Source: DASRSS01 sp035656335 (GTDB lineage: Bacteria > Actinomycetota > Actinomycetes > Mycobacteriales > Jatrophihabitantaceae). From it: 7,904 bases of DNA. Where the stretch lies: positions 1-7,904 of the forward strand of contig DASRSS010000210.1 of the NCBI GenBank assembly GCA_035656335.1, in the 5' to 3' direction. Under the pieces are notes generated by a model, which was given only the letters and a program-made list of their open reading frames with translations, did no database searches and was not told the origin of the DNA. Positions within the stretch are counted from its first letter, which is position 1. The number at the start of each line of letters is the position of its first letter. A program made the translations under genes and the position numbers. Below, piece by piece: positions 1 to 5,300 of the stretch.

Positions 1-195
1 GCTGATCGTGTCGGGGGCAGTGCCGAGCACCTCCGCGACCGCCTCGCGGGCCGCGTCCAGCAGCAGCCGCGCCCGGCGCGATGCGCCGTACAGCCGGTCC
101 GGGTCGGCCCAGCCGTCGTCGAGCGCCGCCAGCAGCGCCTCGCGCGCGACCGGGTGCAGCGGCGCGCCTGCGGCGGCGTCCAGGTAGGCACCCAC
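1..195 (-). CDS. Class V aminotransferase / cysteine desulfurase, N-terminal 65 residues (partial)
   Basis: Reading the minus strand from a GTG at 195 gives 65 codons that stay open to the window edge. The protein begins MGAYLDAAAGAPLHPVAREA and continues through a WADPDRLYGASRRAR segment and an LDAAREAVAEVLGTAPDTIS segment. This is the usual N-terminus of PLP-dependent class V aminotransferases of the NifS/IscS type: a YLD-x-A-A-x-xP opening, then a substrate-site 'P..LYG.SR.AR' loop, then a helix of the 'AR..VA..LG..P..I' form. Such enzymes take sulfur from cysteine for Fe-S clusters or thio-cofactors. The catalytic lysine and cysteine lie beyond the window, so desulfurase versus another class V activity cannot be decided. 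No Shine-Dalgarno sequence precedes the GTG, but a TAGCGT hexamer ends 7 nt upstream of it, suggesting leaderless expression. The gene is divergent from ctaC. Confidence 0.8.
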   Translation of the reverse strand, partial: MGAYLDAAAGAPLHPVAREALLAALDDGWADPDRLYGASRRARLLLDAAREAVAEVLGTAPDTIS

Positions 196-202
196 GGCGC
201 AG

Positions 203-208
203 ACGCTA
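203..208 (-). promoter_or_regulatory. Candidate -10 element for the class V aminotransferase gene
   Basis: On the minus strand TAGCGT (TAnnnT type) ends 7 nt before the GTG at 195. That spacing would place the transcript start on or next to the start codon. No clear -35 hexamer is visible. The motif is short and could occur by chance. Support comes from the same spacing recurring before other starts in this window. Confidence 0.35.
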
Positions 209-240
209 GCGCTCCCGCGGGCCGACCCCGTCAGCGGTCG

Positions 241-307
241 CGAGAGGCGGTTCCAGTACGCTCCGAAGCGGTAAGTGGACTACTGCTGGATTGGCCCGAG
301 AGGCGGT
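241..307 (+). repeat. 11-bp direct repeat upstream of ctaC
   Basis: CGAGAGGCGGT occurs at 241-251 and again at 297-307, in the 117-bp gap between the divergent aminotransferase and ctaC genes. A related GAAGCGGTAA lies between them at 265-274. The second copy contains GAGGCGG, which sits 6 nt before the ctaC GTG and probably serves as its ribosome binding site. Whether the upstream copies are operator half-sites or chance is not known. No convincing -35/-10 pair for ctaC was found in this gap. Confidence 0.4.
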
Positions 308-312
308 AACAG

Positions 313-1251
313 GTGCATCGCAGACGCTGGGCGCGAGGTGGCCGCGTGGCGCTGCTCGTCGGCTCGCTCTCCCTGCTGCTGACGGGCTGTTCGTTCCACG
401 ACGCCGAGCGCGACCTGCGCTTCGGTTGGCCCACCGGTGTCACCAAGCAGGGCGAGGAGATGCGCGTCCTCTGGACGTGGGCCGGCGTCGCCGCGCTCGC
501 TGTCGGCGTGCTCGTGTGGGGCCTGATCTTCTGGTGCTGCATCCGCTACCGCAAGAAGAGCGACGAGCTGCCGCGGCAGACGAAGTACAACCTGCCGGTC
601 GAGCTGGTGTACTCGCTCACCCCGTTCCTGATCATCGCCGCCCTGTTCTGGCGGACGGTCGTCGTCGAGGACAACGTCAACGCGCTCAGCAAGCACCCCG
701 ACGTGCTCGTGAAGGTCGACGCGTTCAAGTGGAACTGGCAGTTCGAGTACCTGCAGGACCACGGCAAGAAGACGACGTACACGAAGGACCCGAAGACGCC
801 GCTGTCGACCGTCGGCTCGGACAACGAGATCCCGGTGCTGGTGATCCCGCGGGGCGAGAGCGTCCAGTTCATCGAGCACTCCGAGGACGTCATCCACTCG
901 TTCTGGGTGCCGGAGTTCCTTTTCAAGCGTGACGTGATCCCGTACGGCCCGGACCACACGTCCGAGGACAACCGCTTCCAGATCACGGCGACCAAGGACG
1001 GCAGCTTCGTCGGCCGCTGCGCCGAGCTGTGCGGCACGTACCACTCGCAGATGAACTTCGAGGTCCGCGTCGTCGAGCCGAGGGTGTTCACCAAGTACCT
1101 GGCCGCGCTGGACAAGGCCGGCGAGGCCAACCCGGCGCGCCAGTCGACCGCGCTGAAGGCGGCCGGCATGGCGCCGTACGCGACCACGACGTACCCGTTC
1201 AACACCGACCGCACCTCGCGGTCCGCGACGCACCGCCCCGGAAGGACGTGA
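313..1251 (+). CDS. ctaC: Cytochrome c oxidase subunit II (aa3 type)
   Basis: Subunit II of the aa3 oxidase takes electrons from the cytochrome bcc complex through its binuclear CuA centre and hands them to heme a in subunit I. The 312-residue protein opens with a lipoprotein signal: a basic stretch, a hydrophobic run and an LTGC lipobox with Cys26 as the lipidated residue. Two membrane helices follow (about 53-76 and 95-114), then an extracytoplasmic cupredoxin domain. The CuA ligands are all present: His195 in the DVIHSFW segment, and Cys236, Glu238, Cys240, His244 and Met247 in CAELCGTYHSQM. The start is a GTG at 313 with GAGGCGG 6 nt upstream. Beyond about residue 258 there is a polar tail of roughly 55 residues without recognisable motifs. 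The stop lies 1 nt before ctaF, and the ctaF ribosome site falls inside the last codons, so the two genes are co-transcribed and probably coupled. No ctaD follows, unlike Streptomyces. Identification is firm. Confidence 0.97.
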   Translation: MHRRRWARGGRVALLVGSLSLLLTGCSFHDAERDLRFGWPTGVTKQGEEMRVLWTWAGVAALAVGVLVWGLIFWCCIRYRKKSDELPRQTKYNLPVELVYSLTPFLIIAALFWRTVVVEDNVNALSKHPDVLVKVDAFKWNWQFEYLQDHGKKTTYTKDPKTPLSTVGSDNEIPVLVIPRGESVQFIEHSEDVIHSFWVPEFLFKRDVIPYGPDHTSEDNRFQITATKDGSFVGRCAELCGTYHSQMNFEVRVVEPRVFTKYLAALDKAGEANPARQSTALKAAGMAPYATTTYPFNTDRTSRSATHRPGRT

Positions 1252-1252
1252 C

Positions 1253-1690
1253 ATGAAGACCGAAGCCCGAATGTTCCTCGGGGTCGCAGTCTTCCTGTGG
1301 CTGGCCGCGATCTTCTACGGCGTCTGGACGGCCCAGCCGAACAGCTTCAGCAAGGGCCACACCGAGTGGGCGGGCACCATCGCCCTGATCCTGTCCGGCG
1401 GCCTGCTCGGCATCACCGGCTCGTTCTTCTGGTTCGTCTCGCGCCGCATCGACCCTCGCCCCGAGGACCGTGCCGACGCCGAGATCGCCGAGGGCGCCGG
1501 CGAGCTGGGCTTCTTCAGCCCGGGCAGCTACTGGCCCGTCGGACTCGCCGCCGCGGCGACCGTGGTCGGTATCGGCCTGTCGTTCGTGCAGGTCTGGCTG
1601 GTCATCGTCGGCGCGCTGATCCTGCTGTTCATGGTCGGCGGCCTGCTGTTCGAGTACTACATCGGCGGACGCCAGCCGCTCGAGCACTGA
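1253..1690 (+). CDS. ctaF: Cytochrome c oxidase subunit IV, actinobacterial type
   Basis: CtaF is the small fourth subunit specific to actinobacterial aa3 oxidases. It packs beside the catalytic core in the bcc–aa3 supercomplex and has no known redox cofactor. The 145-residue protein is almost entirely membrane helix: about 7-25, 41-63, 92-110 and 112-134, ending in a short polar FEYYIGGRQPLEH tail. The loop between helices 2 and 3 holds an acidic stretch (RPEDRADAEIAE). The MKTEARMFLG opening and the EYYIGG end are typical of the family, and the length is close to its usual 135-145 residues. The ATG at 1253 is preceded by GGAAGGA inside the end of ctaC. The gene closes the short ctaCF operon, with a strong terminator 17 nt after the stop. 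Confidence rests on the helix pattern, the end motifs and position right after ctaC. Confidence 0.93.
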   Translation: MKTEARMFLGVAVFLWLAAIFYGVWTAQPNSFSKGHTEWAGTIALILSGGLLGITGSFFWFVSRRIDPRPEDRADAEIAEGAGELGFFSPGSYWPVGLAAAATVVGIGLSFVQVWLVIVGALILLFMVGGLLFEYYIGGRQPLEH

Positions 1691-1706
1691 TCCGCCCGCG
1701 CTTCTA

Positions 1707-1748
1707 GACAGCGGCCGCGTTCGCTTGAACGCGGCCGCTGTCCTTTTC
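1707..1748 (+). terminator. Intrinsic terminator after ctaF
   Basis: The arms at 1707-1722 and 1727-1742 are perfect 16-bp reverse complements around a 4-nt GCTT loop, followed by a CTTTTCC tract. It lies 16 nt after the ctaF stop and ends the ctaCF transcript. The opposite strand has no T-run after the hairpin, so it should act mainly rightwards. Confidence 0.93.
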
Positions 1749-1750
1749 CG

Positions 1751-1799
1751 TGATCAATCCTGGATCCGTCGGGCCAGAGCACAGTGAATCCAGGATTCA
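1751..1799. repeat. 49-bp hairpin repeat, copy 1
   Basis: This is the first of three gapless 49-bp units that begin TGATC and end TTCA (others at 1850 and 2360). By eye it matches copy 2 at 41 of 49 positions. It folds as a long imperfect hairpin around a CAGA loop. The outer arm 1756-1765 (AATCCTGGAT) is the exact reverse complement of 1788-1797. The right part also contains a perfect 17-bp palindrome at 1784-1800, so two foldings compete. It begins 3 bases after the ctaF terminator. No open frame or T-run marks it as a gene or terminator. It resembles a REP-like dispersed palindrome, but I cannot name a known family. Confidence 0.75.
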
Positions 1800-1849
1800 C
1801 ATCTTCGCCGCGCAATCAGACCTTGGCCTCGACGGCGCCCCTCTCCGCT

Positions 1850-1898
1850 TGATCACTTCCAGATTCGCCGGGCCAGAGCCCGGTGAATCCAGGATTCA
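1850..1898. repeat. 49-bp hairpin repeat, copy 2
   Basis: This is the second copy of the 49-bp unit, in the same orientation. Its inner stem is the cleanest of the three: GATTCGCCGGGC pairs with GCCCGGTGAATC over 12 positions (one G·T wobble) around a CAGA loop. TGAATCCAGGATTCA at 1884-1898 is a perfect 15-bp palindrome. The unit ends 14 nt beyond the stop codon of the NYN-domain gene, so it would form a hairpin in that gene's 3' untranslated region. No U-tract follows on the minus strand. Confidence 0.75.
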
Positions 1899-1912
1899 GA
1901 CCTTTCTCCGGG

Positions 1913-2338
1913 CTACGTTATGTCGTGGGCGGCCAGCCAGGCGAGGATGGGGCCAGTGCCCTCCGTTGCGGGGTCGACGACCAGGGCGTGGTCGCGCAGC
2001 CGGCCGCTGGCGGCGCCGCTGACGACCAGGACGTCGCCGGGGTGTCGGGCGGCCAGCAGCGCGAAGTCGCCGTCGCCGGTGACCAGGATCAACGGGTGCG
2101 CGCCGGGGGAGTAGGCCTCGGCCAGGGCCACGTCCGCCCGTTGCCAGCCCTCGTGCTCCAGCAGCCGCATGCCGGCCGGCCAGCTCAGCCGGTCCAGGGC
2201 GGCCCGGCGCCCGCTGGCGGTCATCCGGGTCTGCGTCCGGCCCGGATCGGCGCTCAGCAGGGCGCTGAGCAGGTCCAGCACCGGCTGCAACCGTGGGGGA
2301 GCGACGTTGTCGGCGTCGACCAGCACCTGCAGCTGCAC
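1913..2338 (-). CDS. NYN-domain (PIN-like) protein, putative nuclease
   Basis: This 141-residue protein looks like a single NYN domain, the PIN-like fold of metal-dependent ribonucleases related to LabA. Strand 1 carries LVDADNV with Asp8, Asp10 and Asn11. A middle motif RADVALAEA carries Asp69. The fourth segment LILVTGDGDFALLA has Asp89 and Asp91, matching the family's SGDsDF signature. The acidic residues expected to bind metal are therefore all present, which argues against decay. There is no membrane segment or second domain. The GTG at 2338 is the only plausible start, since the frame upstream has no ATG or GTG close by. AGGG sits 8 nt before it, but the overlapping TAGGGT could instead be a -10 box for a leaderless mRNA. 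The gene stands alone between convergent operons, with 49-bp hairpin repeats just outside both ends. The RNA substrate is unknown. Family assignment is good; nuclease activity is inferred. Confidence 0.8.
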   Translation of the reverse strand: MQLQVLVDADNVAPPRLQPVLDLLSALLSADPGRTQTRMTASGRRAALDRLSWPAGMRLLEHEGWQRADVALAEAYSPGAHPLILVTGDGDFALLAARHPGDVLVVSGAASGRLRDHALVVDPATEGTGPILAWLAAHDIT

Positions 2339-2345
2339 GATCGGG

Positions 2346-2351
2346 ACCCTA
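2346..2351 (-). promoter_or_regulatory. Candidate -10 box or ribosome site of the NYN gene
   Basis: On the minus strand TAGGGT ends 7 nt before the GTG at 2338. Read as TAnnnT it gives a leaderless start. Read as AGGG it is a Shine-Dalgarno site 8 nt from the GTG. The sequence cannot separate the two. In the second case repeat copy 3 could be in the 5' untranslated region. Confidence 0.3.
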
Positions 2352-2359
2352 CTGGCCCA

Positions 2360-2408
2360 TGATCGTTCCCGGTTCCGCCGGGCCCAGGCGCGGTGAATCC
2401 GGAATTCA
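2360..2408. repeat. 49-bp hairpin repeat, copy 3 (diverged)
   Basis: This third copy is in the same orientation and matches copy 2 at 37 of 49 positions by eye. The changes tend to keep pairing: the outer arm reads TCCCGG against CCGGAA where copy 1 has TCCTGG against CCAGGA, so a T-A pair has become C-G. It lies 21 nt upstream of the NYN start and 6 nt from the hairpin after qcrB. It could be a 5' leader hairpin of the NYN gene or part of its promoter region. Confidence 0.7.
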
Positions 2409-2414
2409 GGCGCG

Positions 2415-2452
2415 AAGAAGGCCGCGCCCCCTCCCGGGGACGCGGCCTTCTT
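2415..2452 (-). terminator. Hairpin terminator after qcrB
   Basis: The arms at 2415-2426 (AAGAAGGCCGCG) and 2441-2452 are perfect 12-bp complements. The loop can pair further (CCCC 2427-2430 with GGGG 2436-2439). It begins 18 nt past the qcrB stop on the minus strand and ends the ctaE-qcrCAB transcript. The U content is within and just after the stem (CCTTCTTC), a weak tail that is common in GC-rich actinobacteria. Confidence 0.85.
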
Positions 2453-2470
2453 TCGCCGTACGGGTCCTGC

Positions 2471-4132
2471 TCAGTCCTCGCCGGTGTGCGTGCTGCCGGC
2501 CGCGCTGCTCTCCAGCACGTGCTCGGTGTCGCGCTCCTGGACCTCCGCGGCCTCCAGCTCGTCGAGCTGCGCCTGGATCTCCGGCTTCTCCTTGACGGGG
2601 TAGAAGAACCCGCGGATGTGCTTGAGCGGGGACGCGGCGCCGAGCTGGCTCATGCGCTTCGGCACCGGGGTGCCGGCGTAGGACAGCTGGCCGTGGCCGT
2701 GCTCGTCCGTCGGGCCGAGCGGCTGGTGCACCTCGATGAACTCGCCGTGCGGCAGCAGCTTGATGATGCCCGTCTCCAGGCCGTGCTCGAGCACCTCGCG
2801 GTCGTGCCGCTGCAGCCCCAGGCAGACCCGGTAGGTGAGCAAGTAGGCCAGCGGCGGCAGGATGATCAGCGCGATGCGACCGCCCCACGTCATCGCGTTC
2901 AGCGAGATGTCGAACGCCTTCGCGATCAGGTCGTTGCCACCGGACAGGAACAGCACCATGTAGAACGTGATCGCCATGGCGCCGAGCGACGTCCGAACCG
3001 GAACATCGCGCGGACGCTGCAGCAGATTGTGCTTCTTGGTGTCCTTGGTCATCTTCGCTTCGAGGAACGGATAGATCCCCGCGAGCGTGAACAAGATGCC
3101 GGGCAGGACGACCGTCGGCCAGAACAGCGGCGGCAGGTCGTAGCCCCAGAGCCTGATCTCCCAGGACGGCATCAGACGGGTCGAGCCGTCCAGGAACATC
3201 ATGTACCAGTCCGGCTGCGAGCCGGACGAAACCTGCGCCGGGTTGTACGGCCCGTACAGCCAGACCGGGTTGATCTGCGCGAGGCCACCGAGGGCCGCGC
3301 ACACACCGAACACGATGAAGAAGAAGCCGCCGGCCTTCGCCGCGTAGAGCGGGTAGACGCGTTCGCCGCTGACCTGGTGCTCGGTATGGCCGGCCTGTGC
3401 GAACTGGGTGTGCTTCTGCCGGACGACGAGCGCGAGGTGCGCGCCGATCAGCGCGGCCAGGATGGCCGGGATCAGCAGCACGTGCGCGATGTAGAACCGC
3501 CCGATGATCACGTCGCCGGGGAACGGCCCGCCGAAGATCAGGAACGCCACCCAGGTGCCGATGATCGGGATCGACAGCATGATCGCGTCCGCGATGCGAA
3601 GGCCGGTGCCGGAGAGCAGGTCGTCCGGCAGCGAGTAACCCGCGAAGCCCTCGATGATGCCGAGCGCGATCAGGCCCAGGCCGATCAGCCAGTTCAGCTC
3701 GCGCGGCTTGCGGAACGCGCCGGTGAAGAACACCCGGAACATGTGGATCAGCATCGCCGCGAGGAACAGCAGCGCCGCCCAGTGGTGGATCTGCCGGACG
3801 ATCAGGCCGCCGCGCACGTCGAAGCTGATGTTCAGCGTCGACTCGTACGCCTTGGACATCGTGATGCCCTGCATCGGCACGTACCGGCCGTGGTACACGA
3901 CCTCGGCCATCGACGGGTCGAAGAAGAACGTCAAGTAGGTGCCGGTGAGCAGCAGGATGATGAACGAGTACAGCGCGATCTCGCCCATCATGAACGACCA
4001 GTGGTCCGGGAAGACCTTGTTCAGCTGCTTGCGCATCGGGCCGGCGAGCGTGAGGCGCTCGTCGAAGAACTTGCCCACCTTGCCCTGCGGCGTGCGCGGC
4101 TGGTCGCTACGGCGCGGCGTACCGGAGGTCAT
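2471..4132 (-). CDS. qcrB: Menaquinol–cytochrome c reductase cytochrome b subunit
   Basis: QcrB is the membrane core of the bcc complex. It binds two b hemes and forms the Qp and Qn menaquinone sites. The 553-residue protein has the cytochrome b helix bundle at roughly 45-430. Heme ligands appear as His116/His130 in the second helix (QIHHW to LIHMFR) and His217/His232 in the fourth. The first pair is 14 apart and the second 15 apart, as in cytochrome b6 and other Gram-positive cytochromes b. The Qp-site motif is PDWY (307-310) rather than mitochondrial PEWY, which is normal for actinobacteria. A hydrophilic tail of about 120 residues follows the last helix, also a family trait. The ATG at 4132 has GGGAG 6 nt upstream. 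It is the last gene of the operon, 61 nt after qcrA, the widest gap within it. A hairpin terminator follows. Identification is firm. Confidence 0.97.
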   Translation of the reverse strand: MTSGTPRRSDQPRTPQGKVGKFFDERLTLAGPMRKQLNKVFPDHWSFMMGEIALYSFIILLLTGTYLTFFFDPSMAEVVYHGRYVPMQGITMSKAYESTLNISFDVRGGLIVRQIHHWAALLFLAAMLIHMFRVFFTGAFRKPRELNWLIGLGLIALGIIEGFAGYSLPDDLLSGTGLRIADAIMLSIPIIGTWVAFLIFGGPFPGDVIIGRFYIAHVLLIPAILAALIGAHLALVVRQKHTQFAQAGHTEHQVSGERVYPLYAAKAGGFFFIVFGVCAALGGLAQINPVWLYGPYNPAQVSSGSQPDWYMMFLDGSTRLMPSWEIRLWGYDLPPLFWPTVVLPGILFTLAGIYPFLEAKMTKDTKKHNLLQRPRDVPVRTSLGAMAITFYMVLFLSGGNDLIAKAFDISLNAMTWGGRIALIILPPLAYLLTYRVCLGLQRHDREVLEHGLETGIIKLLPHGEFIEVHQPLGPTDEHGHGQLSYAGTPVPKRMSQLGAASPLKHIRGFFYPVKEKPEIQAQLDELEAAEVQERDTEHVLESSAAGSTHTGED

Positions 4133-4142
4133 GAGGAACTCC

Positions 4143-4191
4143 CACGATCGTGTCGAGGCTTGCGGGGGTCAGCGGCACAGGCCGCGAAGCC
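4143..4191 (-). promoter_or_regulatory. Hairpin and palindrome in the qcrA–qcrB spacer
   Basis: Within the 61-nt gap, GGCTTGCGG (4157-4165) pairs with CCGCGAAGCC (4182-4191) as a 9-bp stem with one bulged base. A separate perfect palindrome CACGATCGTG lies at 4143-4152, touching the qcrB ribosome site. These could stabilise or process the mRNA between qcrA and qcrB or tune qcrB translation. No U-tract is present, so a full terminator is unlikely. Confidence 0.35.
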
Positions 4192-4193
4192 GG

Positions 4194-5300
4194 TCACTTG
4201 CGGTTCCAGAATCCGGGGCCGATCGGCTCGACGTAGTCGGAGCGGGCGACGAAGTACTGCGCACCGTCCGCACCGGTCACGACGTCCAGCGGCAGCTTCG
4301 GCAGGCTGCGGGTCGCCGGGCCGAACACCGGCTTGGCGTCCTCGAGCACCTCGAACTGCGACTGGTGGCACGGGCACAGCAGGCGAGTGGTCTGCTGCTC
4401 GTACAGCGAAGCCGGGCAGCCGGCGTGCGTGCAGATCTTCGAGAACGCGACGTACTCGGGGTTGTTCGCGGGCCAGCCGAAGCTCGCCTGGCCCTTGCGG
4501 GCCTGCACCTTCTGGCCGGGACGCAGCCGGATGAGCAGCGTCGGCGAGGACGCGGAGGTCACGCCGTTCACGCCGTCGATCTCCTTGTGCACGCCCGGGA
4601 AGACGGTCGCGATGCCGCCGGGCTCCAGGTCGTCCGGGCTGACCCGGCGCCAGTCGTCGTACACGAGCGGGACGCGTCCACCGGACTCCGGGAACAGCCG
4701 CTTGTTCGGCTTGTACAGCGTCTCGACGAGCGCGTTACCCGGCTTCTTGATCATGCCGCCGACGAGGGCCACCAGCGGGACGGTCGCGATCGCGCCACCG
4801 GCCAGGCCGAGCGAGCGCAGGATCAGGGAGCGCCGCGGCAGGCCGGTGTCGGCGAGGCCGGTGATCAGCGTGCCCTCGGTCATGATCTTGTCCTCTTCCG
4901 AGGACGGATCGTCGTGGCGGTCCTGGATGACCTCTTCCTCGGGCATGAGCCACTTGGCCCACAGCACGAGGCCGACGCCCATGCCGAGCAGCATCAGCGC
5001 GAGCAGCACGCCGAGCGTGATGTTGAAGAAGCGGAAGTTCTGCGGCGTGCCGGGCAGGTGCCAGTGCCACGGCATCGCGCAGAACGCGACGATGAAGCCG
5101 ACGCCACCGAGCGCGGCCAGCGTGAACGCCGCGGCCACGCCGCGCTCCGCGCGCTTCTCGGCCTTCGTGCCGCGCAGCGGGAAGCGATCACGGCGGTGCG
5201 TGATGTGGATGCCGTCAGCCTCGGCCCCGACGATCATCAGCTGCTCGGGAGTCATCTCCCGCAGCTCGTCCTCGCTGGGCACCTCGAACTCGTTGCTCAT
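4194..5300 (-). CDS. qcrA: Rieske iron-sulfur subunit of the bcc complex
   Basis: QcrA moves electrons from menaquinol at the Qp site to cytochrome cc through a mobile [2Fe-2S] head. The 368-residue protein has the long actinobacterial form. A cytoplasmic N-terminus is followed by helices at about 53-75 and 91-116, a cytoplasmic loop rich in acidic residues, a third helix at 160-183, and the Rieske domain. The cluster motifs are intact: Cys290-x-His292 and Cys295 in CTHAGCP, and Cys309, Cys311 and His312 in CPCHQS. Cys290, His292, Cys309 and His312 bind the cluster, and Cys295–Cys311 form the disulfide. Just before helix 3 is a PRRSLILRSLG segment (Arg156-Arg157), a twin-arginine-like signal. 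In Streptomyces, the homologue's first two helices use Sec and the third uses Tat, so the same dual route is likely here. The ATG overlaps the qcrC stop (ATGA), with GGAG 10 nt upstream, implying translational coupling. Confidence 0.97.
   Translation of the reverse strand: MSNEFEVPSEDELREMTPEQLMIVGAEADGIHITHRRDRFPLRGTKAEKRAERGVAAAFTLAALGGVGFIVAFCAMPWHWHLPGTPQNFRFFNITLGVLLALMLLGMGVGLVLWAKWLMPEEEVIQDRHDDPSSEEDKIMTEGTLITGLADTGLPRRSLILRSLGLAGGAIATVPLVALVGGMIKKPGNALVETLYKPNKRLFPESGGRVPLVYDDWRRVSPDDLEPGGIATVFPGVHKEIDGVNGVTSASSPTLLIRLRPGQKVQARKGQASFGWPANNPEYVAFSKICTHAGCPASLYEQQTTRLLCPCHQSQFEVLEDAKPVFGPATRSLPKLPLDVVTGADGAQYFVARSDYVEPIGPGFWNRK

Noticed and set aside
280..1254. 324-codon minus-strand frame opposite ctaC
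   Set aside because: It is Arg/Val/Leu/Glu-rich low complexity and antisense to a complete CuA subunit.
1703..1740. XbaI and NotI sites near each other, suggesting a cloning junction
   Set aside because: The two NotI sites are the symmetric arms of the natural ctaF terminator. XbaI sits at its edge by chance, and gene order is natural on both sides.
1751..2408. Possible CRISPR array from the three 49-bp repeats
   Set aside because: Spacing is irregular (99 and 510 bp), copies are diverged, a gene lies between two of them, and no cas genes are present.
2393..4534. 713-codon open frame on the plus strand across qcrB and the end of qcrA
   Set aside because: It is antisense to firmly identified genes, and its product is a low-complexity Arg/Glu/His/Val-rich sequence, typical of open shadow frames in high-GC coding DNA.
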